Assembly: GCA_019694395.1 (NCBI GenBank) | Contig: JAIBCC010000016.1 | Span: forward strand, 1-64,000 | Length of the DNA stretch: 64,000 nt | Reading direction: 5' to 3' | DNA from: Pyrinomonadaceae bacterium | GTDB taxonomy: Bacteria; Acidobacteriota; Blastocatellia; Pyrinomonadales; Pyrinomonadaceae | In this document: one piece after another, positions 27,152-35,715 of the stretch | Position numbering within the stretch: position 1 is the stretch's first letter | Layout: each line of letters begins with the position of its first letter | Notes under the pieces: generated by a model | Told to the model about the DNA's origin: nothing | Database searches by the model: none | Seen by the model: the letters and a program-made list of their open reading frames with translations, nothing else | Translations under genes and position numbers: made by a program

Positions 27152-28201
27152 TTATTGCGACTTTGGGGGGGACAATAAGCTCTTAAGTTGAGAAATAACC
27201 TTTCGCAGATTTTCTGAATCCGGCGCATTTGGCACTAAATTGAGATATTTTTCCAATGACTTTATTGCGCGTTTATTATCATTTTTAGCAATATACAGAT
27301 TTGCCAACATTCTATGAACTTCGTTCATTGTTTCCTGGCTTTCTCTCCAGGCAAGATCAAGTTCCTTTTCGGCATCATCAAAACGTTCTAAACTTGTTAA
27401 TAATCTGCCTAAATAAAAATGAATGACAGCAGATTGTTTTTTTATTTTCAAGGCAGAGCGAAACGCAGTCTCCGCATCATCAAAACGCTTCAGGCGGAAT
27501 AATACAATACCGTAATTTACTAATGGTTCATAAGCCTCCGGTTTGATCTTAATTGCCGATTTCAATGATTCTTCAGCTTTTTCAAGTTCATTTAACTTCA
27601 TATATTGAACGCCCATTTCATTGAAAGCATCCATATAATTTGGATACTCAGCCACTGCTGATTTTAATTCTTCAATTGCTGCCTGGTGTTCATTTGAGCC
27701 GGCTAACTTGACAGCTTTTCTGTAGCTTTCCATCGCTTTTTTCGGCACTTTGGCATTTTCAACATTTATGACACCCGGTTTAGCTTCCCTTTTAACCTTG
27801 TATCTCAACCGGATTGTTAATGAAACTGTTTGAGGTCCTGAATTACGTTGTTGAAGAATTTCTGTCTCTTGAGTTGCAGTTTCAAATTCTTCATTTCCTT
27901 CGACTGTAAAAATATAAGTGCCGGGAGCCAACCGGCTGAAAACGAATTTTCCGCTATCATCAGTTGTTGCCAGAATTTCTCCCTTTGTCATTGATTGTAA
28001 CTTGATTGAAATTTTGGCATTGATCGGACTACCGTTTGGTAACACAACTGATCCTGTAATGAAATTATTTCCGCCCCAGTTTGAAGAAGTCGTTTCGCTT
28101 AACCCCCCTGCAATCTGAGCTTTTAGAGAGCAGATAGCACAGATTGTTATAACTATTACAAATAACATTCTTGGTAATCTAAAAGTAAATATTGAATTCA
28201 C
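27152..28201 (-). CDS. secreted CnaB-TPR protein B
   Basis: A 349-residue exported protein, paralogue of the gene at 26008-27066 and convergent with it. It starts at GTG (28201), supported by AAAAGGAG 8 nt upstream. The signal peptide core is MLFVIVITICAICSLKA. The CnaB-type domain spans ~45-130 (FITGSVVLPNGSPIN, TDDSGKFVFSRLAPGTYIFTVEG) and the TPR repeats ~150-335 (AMESYRKAVKLAGSNEHQAAIEEL). The last residues (LLSPPKSQ) are low complexity. The partner is unknown. Nearness to the TonB receptors, which carry the same type of N-terminal domain, hints at a shared envelope system, but the gene has no sigma-54 promoter that I can see. Confidence 0.88.
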   Translation of the reverse strand: MNSIFTFRLPRMLFVIVITICAICSLKAQIAGGLSETTSSNWGGNNFITGSVVLPNGSPINAKISIKLQSMTKGEILATTDDSGKFVFSRLAPGTYIFTVEGNEEFETATQETEILQQRNSGPQTVSLTIRLRYKVKREAKPGVINVENAKVPKKAMESYRKAVKLAGSNEHQAAIEELKSAVAEYPNYMDAFNEMGVQYMKLNELEKAEESLKSAIKIKPEAYEPLVNYGIVLFRLKRFDDAETAFRSALKIKKQSAVIHFYLGRLLTSLERFDDAEKELDLAWRESQETMNEVHRMLANLYIAKNDNKRAIKSLEKYLNLVPNAPDSENLRKVISQLKSLLSPPKSQ

Positions 28202-28288
28202 GATAGCTTCTCCTTTTATTGTTCTGAGTTACCGAATTAACATAAATCAATCTGCATAAATACGCAAAAAAATTAATGACTCCAAACT

Positions 28289-28322
28289 AAAAAGGGGCGT
28301 TGCAGATTATCGGCAACGCCCC
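28289..28322 (-). terminator. rho-independent terminator of TonB receptor 4
   Basis: Perfect 10-bp arms GGGGCGTTGC / GCAACGCCCC (28294-28303 and 28313-28322) with a U run on the minus strand (A at 28289-28293), 22 bp after the stop codon. Confidence 0.92.
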
Positions 28323-28344
28323 AAGGACAAATGAATTAAGTGGA

Positions 28345-31300
28345 TTACCAGTTAATTCTAATCATCAAGTCAATTACTCGACCGCCCGGATCGTTGGTTG
28401 TCGAAGTATCTTGATATGCTGAACCGTTTCCAAGTTGACCAAAGGTCGAACCGCAACATCCGAAGCCTACCGTGTCGGCTGAAAAACCGCCAACGCGGAA
28501 ATTTGGATGATTCAGAACATCTAAGGCAGTTGCTCTAAGTTCAACATTAAAGCGTTCACCTAATTTGACCTGTTTCGACAAACTTGCATCAAGTTTGAAG
28601 AAGCTTGGTCCATAAACGATCAGGTTAGAGAAACCGCACTGTCCTGTAAAGGTTGCGACACAGTTTCCGCTGGTAGCCGGTGCTAAATATCTGCCGCTTG
28701 GTCCACCGCTACCAAAAGTAGTTCCATATCCGCCATTAGCCGTATTGGTAACATCAACGTTGAATGCTTTTTGGCTGTTCAGGATAATATCATCCGGTAA
28801 GAAAAAGACCAGACTTGCTTCTTTTCTAACCTTAATGGCTTTTTGTAAGTCCTTGACAGTCATTCCTACGAGCTGCACGTTTCCGATCTGAATTGGCGAA
28901 CCGCTTTGCCATCTCAGGGCAGGTGCCAAAGTCCATCCGCCAATAAAGCCATTGACGATTCCATTTGCACCGGCAAAGAATTTACCGCCTTTACCAAATG
29001 GGAAGTCGTAGGTGGCATCAACTTTGAACTGATGACGAAGATCAGAGACTTGAACATTTCTCGCCAAGTCAAGTCCAATCGGTCGTCGGTTCGTTGGCGG
29101 TTGACCGCCGCCGCCGCCTGCATCCGCAGTAAAGGCATTTGCCATTGATTTTGAGAAAACGTAGTTTGCGTTAACCCGAAGTCCGGCTGATAAACGACGA
29201 CGAACTTCAAAAACACCTGAGTTATACCAAGTTTCGTTTGTGTTATCCACAGTCCACGAACCGCTTGTATTCGATGTCGGGTTGACATAGAAGAAATTGG
29301 ACGGAAGACCGTTGGCAATCGCATTTGCTCTTCTGGTTGCGTTGTTTTCAAAACTGGTGCCGCTGAAAGTGCTGATGCTCGGAGCAATCCGCGAAAGTGC
29401 AGCTACCAGAGTTGAATTGTTAAAATTCGCAGCTGTGTAATTCGCAGTTACTAATGACGCTGCTTGGGCTGCTGCTGCTGAACCATAATTAGCAAAGTAG
29501 GAAATCATGATTGGCAATGGCGAGGTTCCTGTTCCGGGTCCTCGATAAGCAAAACCGCTTGACGCAAAGCCATTTTTAATATTTTCATACAAATTATCCT
29601 GTGCAAGTTTGAATTCAGCCGCAAATCCATTTTCAATTGTGTTGAACTCATTAAGATTATACTGCCGCTGTAATCCCGTTCCTTTGTTTCCAACATAACG
29701 AACCTCAATAACAGTATTGCGGTCAAGTTCTCGTTGATAGCCAAAACTATATGAAGTCACTTGACCTGTTTTAATATTAGGATTGAAGGCATTAGTCGAA
29801 TTGGCAGAACCTAATGCGATTGGGAATGCCGGTCCTTTTCCAATAATTGTTCCTGGACCCAAAGGCTCAAAAGCCGTCAGGTTGGGGTTACCCGGGTCAC
29901 GTAAATTCGTTCCAACCGTAAAACTACCCGCGATTGTCAATCCGCGCGAAAGAACCTGACTGCCGCCCGGATTTGCACCATTGATACTTTCGAGTAAATT
30001 CGTTCCTTCACGAACAAAGGAAACCGAATATCCGCCACGGAAGACGCTCTTACCTGCTGCGCCAAACAAAGTGCGTAAAAACCCTTTATCTCCAAAGTTT
30101 GGACTCCATACTACTCCAAGCGTTGGTGCAAAGTTGTTTAAATCGTCCGGATAGACCTTTTCACCAACTTCAACTTTGACAACACGCGGAGCTGTTCCGG
30201 TTAAGGTTCCGGGTTTGAATATATTTCCAAGACCTGAAAGTCCATAAACCTGAGCATAATTCTCAAGTCGGGTGTAGTTACCATTAGTCAAGGCTGTGAA
30301 ACCGGTTTGTGGTTGCCAACGAACACCATAATTGACTGTCAAGTTCGATGAAATTCTCCAACTGTCTTGAACATATAATCCATAGCTCTTTTGCTCGGCT
30401 TTTCTAATCGAAGAACCGTTTTCTGCGTAAACGCCGGTGTCTGTATTCAAATAAGCAGTTGTGGTGTAACTGAGAACCCGTCCGACTAATGATGCATAAA
30501 GATTTCTGGCATCTGTTAGCTGACCTGAACTAGCTCCCGGCATTGTGCAAGTTGAAGGAGTCGGAACAGTGGTGCAATTGTTTGCCAAGAAAAGATTGAA
30601 TGCCGGATCGGTTGAATCAAGCCCAAAACCGACTGACGGAACATATCGGTTGTTGTTATTGGCATATGGTCTTAACAATTTGTAATTGCCGCCGAAGTTA
30701 ACCGAATGGTTTCCTTTGACCCAGGTAACTGAATCTGTTAGATCATAAACCGGGTTTTTCGATCTCGTTGTGCCGTTTACTAAAGTTGGACCGGTTACAG
30801 CAGTTCCTGTTAGCGTTGGAAATATACCAAGACTTCTACCACCCATAAAATTAAATACTGATGGGTCTGAATCGCCTGCGAAAATAGTCGGTCCGCCTTC
30901 CTGAATCGCCAGACGTGCTTCATTAACAATGTTTTGTCCAAAAGTGGATCTGACTGCGAATGAATAGGAATTACGATTTGATATTTGATTGAAAGAAGGA
31001 AATCCGGGGAATGTTTCTTCGCGGCTGTTCAAAAGATCTTTTTGTCCGCCAAACATTTGCCGATTTATAACAGCTTCTAGAGAGTGTTTCTTGGTAATGT
31101 TCGCGTCAAAACGCAGTGCAAGAAATGTTCGTTTCTCTTTATTGGTCGCCAAAGTATTCCAATCATAAACATTTGGATTACCGGTGATTGGAACCAAAGT
31201 TTGTCCTGAAATTGCTGTTCTGATTTTATCGTAAACAGCTTTAACCGTAGGATCAATTGTAGCCAGTTGTCCGGCATTACCGGCAATTGTAAAGACGTTA

Positions 31301-32409
31301 CGCGAACATAACATTTGATTAGCTGTAGAAGTGGTTACACAGCCTGTTGGTAAGCCACTGCTCGGAATAGTCGCAAAATATTGATATGTTCCGGTTTGAG
31401 CTTCGGGCGAAATGATCTTTCTTGTTCTGGAAAGTGATTGCGGCTGACGAAATTCTTCATAATTGATAAAGAAGAACCGTTTGTCTTTTCCCGAATCAAA
31501 AAATCCGCCACCTTCACCAAACTTCAGGAAAGGAATCGGACCGCTACCATTAAATCCAAATTGGTTCAATCTCATTTTTTGGCGAACCGATTTACCGTTC
31601 TTGTCAAGACCAGCGGGATTGCGGTTTAAATACCAATAATTGGCGTTTAAAGCATCGTTCCGGTGTTGCCAAAAACCTCCAACGTGGTAGTCATTCGCAC
31701 CACGCTTCGTAACCATTTTAATTTGGATCGCGCCGTCACCGCTGCTTTCGGCACCCGGATTAGCAGTTGAAACTGTTACTTCTTCGATTGCATCTACACG
31801 CGGACGGACGTATGTAAAATATCCGTCACTTGAACGGGAATCATTAGCTTGAACGTCCACACCGTCAATGGTAATACTAAGTGAACCCTTAGGCAGTCCA
31901 TTAATTGTTGATGTTCGGGGGCGACCTACCGTTGCTGTTCCCGGTAACGTGCCGACAATATCAAGTGCATCGCGGGATGCGATCGGAGTTCCGAGTATCT
32001 GACGGCTCTGAATGGTTGACCCGACAGTTGCTGTTTGCGTTTGCAAAACTTCACCGCCTGTTGTGACTTCAACAACTTGCTCAACACTGCCGACTTCTAA
32101 AACCGCATCAACAGTTGTCGGCACGCCTACGTCAACCTTCACATTATTAAACACGGATTTTTTGAATCCTTGCGATGTGACAGTAACTGAATATAAACCG
32201 GATGCAACAGCCGGAATTTTGAATGTGCCATTATCACTGGTGGTAGCGGTAAATTGCTGACCGCCTTCCCCTTTGACAGATACAGTGACATTTGGCATTA
32301 CTGCCCCATTGGAGTCTGTTACGGTTCCTGCAATTGACCCGGTAGTTTGTGCCGAAGCAAAAACTACGCCAGCCAATATCGTAATCATAACGATTAGTAG
32401 CTTTTTCAT
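28345..32409 (-). CDS. Oar-like TonB-dependent receptor 4
   Basis: A 1354-residue outer-membrane receptor, the longest of the four. The signal peptide ends VVFASAQ. Then come a CnaB-type domain (GSIAGTVTDSNGAVMPNVTV, SGLYSVTVTSQGF), a plug (~120-235) with SITIDGVDVQ, and a barrel with FGEGG...RFFFINYEEFRQ and the C-terminal DLMIRINW. The ribosome-site context is nearly the same as for receptor 1 (AAAAYCAGGAGACWAAATG), suggesting common descent of the leader. A sigma-54-type promoter lies at 32462-32476, and three activator-like repeats plus a GATAATT palindrome lie further upstream. The substrate is unknown. Confidence 0.95.
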   Translation of the reverse strand: MKKLLIVMITILAGVVFASAQTTGSIAGTVTDSNGAVMPNVTVSVKGEGGQQFTATTSDNGTFKIPAVASGLYSVTVTSQGFKKSVFNNVKVDVGVPTTVDAVLEVGSVEQVVEVTTGGEVLQTQTATVGSTIQSRQILGTPIASRDALDIVGTLPGTATVGRPRTSTINGLPKGSLSITIDGVDVQANDSRSSDGYFTYVRPRVDAIEEVTVSTANPGAESSGDGAIQIKMVTKRGANDYHVGGFWQHRNDALNANYWYLNRNPAGLDKNGKSVRQKMRLNQFGFNGSGPIPFLKFGEGGGFFDSGKDKRFFFINYEEFRQPQSLSRTRKIISPEAQTGTYQYFATIPSSGLPTGCVTTSTANQMLCSRNVFTIAGNAGQLATIDPTVKAVYDKIRTAISGQTLVPITGNPNVYDWNTLATNKEKRTFLALRFDANITKKHSLEAVINRQMFGGQKDLLNSREETFPGFPSFNQISNRNSYSFAVRSTFGQNIVNEARLAIQEGGPTIFAGDSDPSVFNFMGGRSLGIFPTLTGTAVTGPTLVNGTTRSKNPVYDLTDSVTWVKGNHSVNFGGNYKLLRPYANNNNRYVPSVGFGLDSTDPAFNLFLANNCTTVPTPSTCTMPGASSGQLTDARNLYASLVGRVLSYTTTAYLNTDTGVYAENGSSIRKAEQKSYGLYVQDSWRISSNLTVNYGVRWQPQTGFTALTNGNYTRLENYAQVYGLSGLGNIFKPGTLTGTAPRVVKVEVGEKVYPDDLNNFAPTLGVVWSPNFGDKGFLRTLFGAAGKSVFRGGYSVSFVREGTNLLESINGANPGGSQVLSRGLTIAGSFTVGTNLRDPGNPNLTAFEPLGPGTIIGKGPAFPIALGSANSTNAFNPNIKTGQVTSYSFGYQRELDRNTVIEVRYVGNKGTGLQRQYNLNEFNTIENGFAAEFKLAQDNLYENIKNGFASSGFAYRGPGTGTSPLPIMISYFANYGSAAAAQAASLVTANYTAANFNNSTLVAALSRIAPSISTFSGTSFENNATRRANAIANGLPSNFFYVNPTSNTSGSWTVDNTNETWYNSGVFEVRRRLSAGLRVNANYVFSKSMANAFTADAGGGGGQPPTNRRPIGLDLARNVQVSDLRHQFKVDATYDFPFGKGGKFFAGANGIVNGFIGGWTLAPALRWQSGSPIQIGNVQLVGMTVKDLQKAIKVRKEASLVFFLPDDIILNSQKAFNVDVTNTANGGYGTTFGSGGPSGRYLAPATSGNCVATFTGQCGFSNLIVYGPSFFKLDASLSKQVKLGERFNVELRATALDVLNHPNFRVGGFSADTVGFGCCGSTFGQLGNGSAYQDTSTTNDPGGRVIDLMIRINW

Positions 32410-32461
32410 TTTGTCTCCTGATTTTATGTTTTTAGTATAGCTATGGAACAGTTTTTTTTAT

Positions 32462-32476
32462 ACAACTTTCGTTCCA
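32462..32476 (-). promoter_or_regulatory. sigma-54-type promoter, TonB receptor 4
   Basis: On the minus strand TGGAAC-GAAAG-TTGT. Two mismatches to TGGCAC-N5-TTGC, one of them in the usually fixed -12 GC. The same TGGAAC -24 box is used by receptor 2, and the leader length (about 41 nt) is alike. Weakest of the four. Confidence 0.5.
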
Positions 32477-32515
32477 TATTTTGAGGCTTATCGGTATTAG
32501 AAGTTAAACGCTTTA

Positions 32516-32548
32516 TTAGTTGATAATTAACCGATAATTATCAACTAA
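32516..32548. promoter_or_regulatory. 14-bp-arm palindrome containing GATAATTA-N5-TAATTATC
   Basis: Perfect inverted repeat, arms TTAGTTGATAATTA (32516-32529) and its complement (32535-32548) around ACCGA. The inner 21 bp (32522-32542) match the palindrome at 17305-17325 in both outer hexamers and spacing. It is 40-70 bp upstream of the -24 box. Probably an operator; the regulator is unknown. Confidence 0.55.
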
Positions 32549-32570
32549 GGCGAATCCATTAATTGTTAGG

Positions 32571-32651
32571 AAAATCCAAAAAAATAGATATGCAAAATCC
32601 AAAAAAATAGATATATAGATAAATTATTAGAAACTATCTAAAAGATTGGAC
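32571..32651. promoter_or_regulatory. three activator-like repeats, two in an exact 21-bp direct repeat
   Basis: Identical 21-bp units at 32571-32591 and 32594-32614, 23 bp apart (about two helical turns). Each contains ATCCAA-AAAA-ATAGAT. A third site ATCTAA-AAGA-TTGGAC lies at 32636-32651. All have the 6-4-6 form of the sites at receptors 1 and 3 with two mismatches, and lie about 100-175 bp upstream of the -24 box. Confidence 0.5.
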
Positions 32652-32800
32652 AAATTTAATTGTGTTAAACTGCATTTTTTTGAGATCAATTAAATTAATT
32701 CATTGCAAATTTTGTGCAGCGTAACCTTGCTAAAACGATTTCAAGGTGTAATGATTTTGTTGTAGTTTAAACTAAAGATTTATAAGGGAATTTTGAAGTA

Positions 32801-33910
32801 ATGTCAGCCGTTTCAGAAGCAATCAGACCAATCGAAGATTATTTGGTAATGTCCGATGAGGAAATTGCCGAAAGAATCCAAACTGCAAAGCGAGAGCTTG
32901 GAAAAAGAGTTGTTCTTCTCGGACATCATTATCAGCGTGATGATGTCATTGCCCATTGCGATTTGTTTGGCGATTCGTATCAGTTATCTGTGATGGCGAG
33001 CAAAACCGATGCCGAATTTATCGTTTTTTGCGGCGTGCATTTTATGGCGGAATCGGCGGATATTGTCGGCAAAGATTCACAACACGTTATTTTGCCGGAT
33101 ATGGGCGCGGGCTGCTCAATGGCGGATATGGCTTCGATTGACCAAGTTGAGGATTGTTGGGAACAATTGCGCGAAATCGGTGTTTTGGACAGCAAAGTTG
33201 CTCCGATCACTTATATGAACTCAACTGCTGCAATTAAAGCATTTTGCGGGCGAAATGAAGGTGTGGTTTGCACCTCTTCCAATGCAGTTCCTCTTTTTGA
33301 ACATTATTTGAAAGAATACGACAAAATGCTCTTCTTTCCCGATCAGCATTTAGGCAGAAACACAGGCGCAAAATTTGGAATTCCGCTTGATAAAATGGTT
33401 TTGTGGAATCCTTTTGAGGAATTAGGCGGTAATACCGAAGAAGATTTGCAAAACGCTAAACTGATTTTATGGAAAGGTCACTGCTCGGTTCACGGCAGAT
33501 TTAAAGCGTGGCACGTTGATAAAGTGCGACAGGATGTTCTGGGAATTAAAGTTATCGTCCATCCCGAATGTCCGATCGAAGTCGTTCAAAAGTCGGATTT
33601 GAATGGTTCAACTTCTTATATCATTGATGTCATCGGCAAAGCTGAAAGCGGAACCAAATGGGCGGTCGGAACCGAAATAAATCTGGTCAACCGGCTGGCT
33701 AAAAAATTCCCTGATAAACATATCCGGCTGCTTGCTCCTGACCTTTGTATGTGTGCAACAATGTATCGGATCTCTCCGCAAAGCCTCGCGTGGACAATGG
33801 AAAACTTAGTTGACGGCACCATCGTTAATGAAATAATTGTGGACGATGAAACCAAACATTTTGCTAACGTCGCTCTGCAAAGAATGATTGATCTTACTGA
33901 AAAGAAATAA
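32801..33910 (+). CDS. nadA: quinolinate synthase
   Basis: A 369-residue cytoplasmic 4Fe-4S enzyme that condenses iminoaspartate with dihydroxyacetone phosphate to quinolinate in de novo NAD synthesis. Family motifs are clear: LLGHHYQRDDV near residue 40, FCGVHFMAESADI (first cluster cysteine), GAGCSMADM, TSSNA, FPDQHLGRNT, the second cluster cysteine in VHPECPIEV, and the third in the LCMCATMYR stretch, followed by SLAWTMENL. The length is that of the A-type long NadA. No nadB or nadC is adjacent. The RNase Z gene follows after 69 bp on the same strand. Confidence 0.96.
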   Translation: MSAVSEAIRPIEDYLVMSDEEIAERIQTAKRELGKRVVLLGHHYQRDDVIAHCDLFGDSYQLSVMASKTDAEFIVFCGVHFMAESADIVGKDSQHVILPDMGAGCSMADMASIDQVEDCWEQLREIGVLDSKVAPITYMNSTAAIKAFCGRNEGVVCTSSNAVPLFEHYLKEYDKMLFFPDQHLGRNTGAKFGIPLDKMVLWNPFEELGGNTEEDLQNAKLILWKGHCSVHGRFKAWHVDKVRQDVLGIKVIVHPECPIEVVQKSDLNGSTSYIIDVIGKAESGTKWAVGTEINLVNRLAKKFPDKHIRLLAPDLCMCATMYRISPQSLAWTMENLVDGTIVNEIIVDDETKHFANVALQRMIDLTEKK

Positions 33911-33979
33911 GGAAAAAGTAAAAGGTAAAAGGGAAAGCTGTATATTCTTCAAAAACCAATCTAAAATCGGAAATCCAAA

Positions 33980-34891
33980 ATGTCTGCCAGACTTTTCATC
34001 GCTCTTGGAACTGCCAGTCAGGTTCCAACCCGACACCGCAATCACAACGGTTATTATATCCGTTGGGATGACGAAGGATTTTTGCTTGATCCCGGCGAAG
34101 GGACTCAGCGGCAAATGATCTTTGCAGGGGTTTCCGCTTCACAGATCACTAAAATTTTTATCACCCATTTCCACGGAGATCATTGTTTGGGATTAGCCGG
34201 TGTGTTGCAGAGACTTTCACTTGACCGCGTAGAACACAAGGTCGAAATCTATTATCCCGAATACGGTCAAAAATATGTTGATAATTTGAGAAACAGTTCG
34301 GTTTATCACAATGTTGCTAAAATCGTTGAAAAGCCATTTGCTAAAGAGGGCTTTATTTTTGAAAACAAAACACTAACTATTGAAACACGCAAACTAGACC
34401 ATACAGTTGAATCTTTCGGCTATCGTTTTCAGGAAAAAAATGATGTGACAATGTTGCCCGAAAAGTTAAAAGAATTTGGCGTGCTCGGCAAAAACATCAG
34501 TAAATTGAAAAACGACGGAAAGATCGAAATTGATGGTAAAATAATTGAATTATCGGAGGTTAGTGTTTTCAAAAAAGGTGTTGGCGTAGCTTTTATAATG
34601 GATACACGGGTTTGTCGAAATGCGTTTGAATTGTCAAAAGATGCAGATTATTTGATCTGTGAATCAACTTATCTTTCGGCTGAAACGGCGGATGCGACCA
34701 AAAATGGTCATTTAACTTCAAAACAAGCCGCCGAGATTGCCCAAAAATCGAATGCCGAAAATCTGATTTTAACCCACTTTTCCCAACGCTATTTTTCGAC
34801 CGCAGAATTTGTTGCCGAAGCTAAAGAAATTTTTGAAAATACAATTGCCGTAAAAGATGGAGATCAGGTTGAGATTTTGAGAAAAAAATAA
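33980..34891 (+). CDS. rnz: ribonuclease Z
   Basis: A 303-residue zinc endonuclease of the metallo-beta-lactamase fold that trims tRNA 3' ends. The N-terminal strand FIALGTASQVPTRHRNHNG is typical of RNase Z, as are the core motif THFHGDHCLGLAGVLQ (HxHxDH), the exosite-like insertion around 145-190, the MDTRVC segment and the closing LILTHFSQRY. The length is normal for the short form. A GGAAATCC stretch precedes the ATG and no clear ribosome site is seen. It lies between nadA and the TauE/SafE permease, all on the plus strand. Confidence 0.94.
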   Translation: MSARLFIALGTASQVPTRHRNHNGYYIRWDDEGFLLDPGEGTQRQMIFAGVSASQITKIFITHFHGDHCLGLAGVLQRLSLDRVEHKVEIYYPEYGQKYVDNLRNSSVYHNVAKIVEKPFAKEGFIFENKTLTIETRKLDHTVESFGYRFQEKNDVTMLPEKLKEFGVLGKNISKLKNDGKIEIDGKIIELSEVSVFKKGVGVAFIMDTRVCRNAFELSKDADYLICESTYLSAETADATKNGHLTSKQAAEIAQKSNAENLILTHFSQRYFSTAEFVAEAKEIFENTIAVKDGDQVEILRKK

Positions 34892-34955
34892 ATTAACTAA
34901 GTATAATTCCTCAAAAGGACTACATTTATTCTTTTACAATTTCAATAAAAATTTA

Positions 34956-35714
34956 ATGAATCTTTCAATTTCAGCCCTAATAATTTTAATAATTTTGTTC
35001 TTTTTAATGAGCATAATCGGAGTGGTTACCGGAAGTAATTCATTAGTCACTGTTCCGGTAATGTTCCAGTTTGGGGTTGAGCCGAAAGTCGCCATCGCAA
35101 CCAATATGTTCGGGCTGACTTTTATGAGTATTGGGGCTTCGATTCCGTTTTTCAAACAGGGTTTTTTTGACAGTAAAACACTCTCGCCATTACTGATCTT
35201 AACTGTTATCGGCTCAATTCTGGGCGCACTTTTGGTCGGAATAATCACTAATCAAAATTTGAAACTCATTGTTTCAATTTCGATGATCGGCGTGACACTT
35301 TTCACCATTTTCCGGCGGAATGTCGGATTAGAGAAAAAAGAAAATATTTCGACCAAAGCTACAACTCTGGTTTTTGTTCTGACATTTTTATTGGGAATTT
35401 ACGGCGGTTTGTTCAGCGGCGGTTATGTGACGATGCTGACAGCAGTTTATGTGGCATTTTTCGGAATGACATTTACCGAAGCGGTTGCCTCGACCAAACT
35501 TATCAATGTCTTTTCATCGCTGGTGGCAAGTGCGGTTTTTGCGTGGCAGGGTTTGATAGATTACAAACTTGGGTTAATCTTAGCAGTGACAATGTTTATC
35601 GGCGCTTACATTGGCGCAAAAACCGTAACTAAACTAAATGATTTGTGGCTCAAGCGAATTTTCTTAACTACAGTCTTAATTTTAGCAATCAAAACTATTT
35701 ACGACTTTTTATAA
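34956..35714 (+). CDS. TauE/SafE-family permease
   Basis: A 252-residue integral membrane protein with about eight hydrophobic segments in the usual two-repeat layout: each half opens with a helix and a conserved G-rich turn ([20 protein letters not shown] and [21 protein letters not shown]). TauE/SafE proteins carry sulfite, sulfoacetate or other small anions; the ligand here is unknown. The stop codon is one base from the start of the MoxR gene, so the two are probably translated together. A TATAAT box (34902-34907) with a poorly spaced TTGAGA lies just upstream and may be a promoter. Confidence 0.88.
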   Translation: MNLSISALIILIILFFLMSIIGVVTGSNSLVTVPVMFQFGVEPKVAIATNMFGLTFMSIGASIPFFKQGFFDSKTLSPLLILTVIGSILGALLVGIITNQNLKLIVSISMIGVTLFTIFRRNVGLEKKENISTKATTLVFVLTFLLGIYGGLFSGGYVTMLTAVYVAFFGMTFTEAVASTKLINVFSSLVASAVFAWQGLIDYKLGLILAVTMFIGAYIGAKTVTKLNDLWLKRIFLTTVLILAIKTIYDFL

Positions 35715-35715
35715 A

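Larger units (their letters stand above)
32410..32800. promoter_or_regulatory. divergent regulatory region between TonB receptor 4 and nadA
   Basis: About 390 bp without a gene. It holds the receptor 4 promoter (32462-32476), a 14-bp-arm palindrome (32516-32548), and three activator-like repeats including a 21-bp exact direct repeat (32571-32651). The remaining part before nadA is very AT-rich, and I could not fix a nadA promoter in it. Confidence 0.6.

Noticed and set aside
28914-29387. 157-residue open frame within TonB receptor 4
   Set aside because: Same strand, other frame of a clear receptor gene; no ribosome site, no recognisable protein.
32700-32720. Second -24/-12 element (CTGCAC-N5-TTGC, minus strand) upstream of receptor 4
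   Set aside because: The invariant GG is missing and it lies about 300 bp from the start; the 32462-32476 site is better placed.
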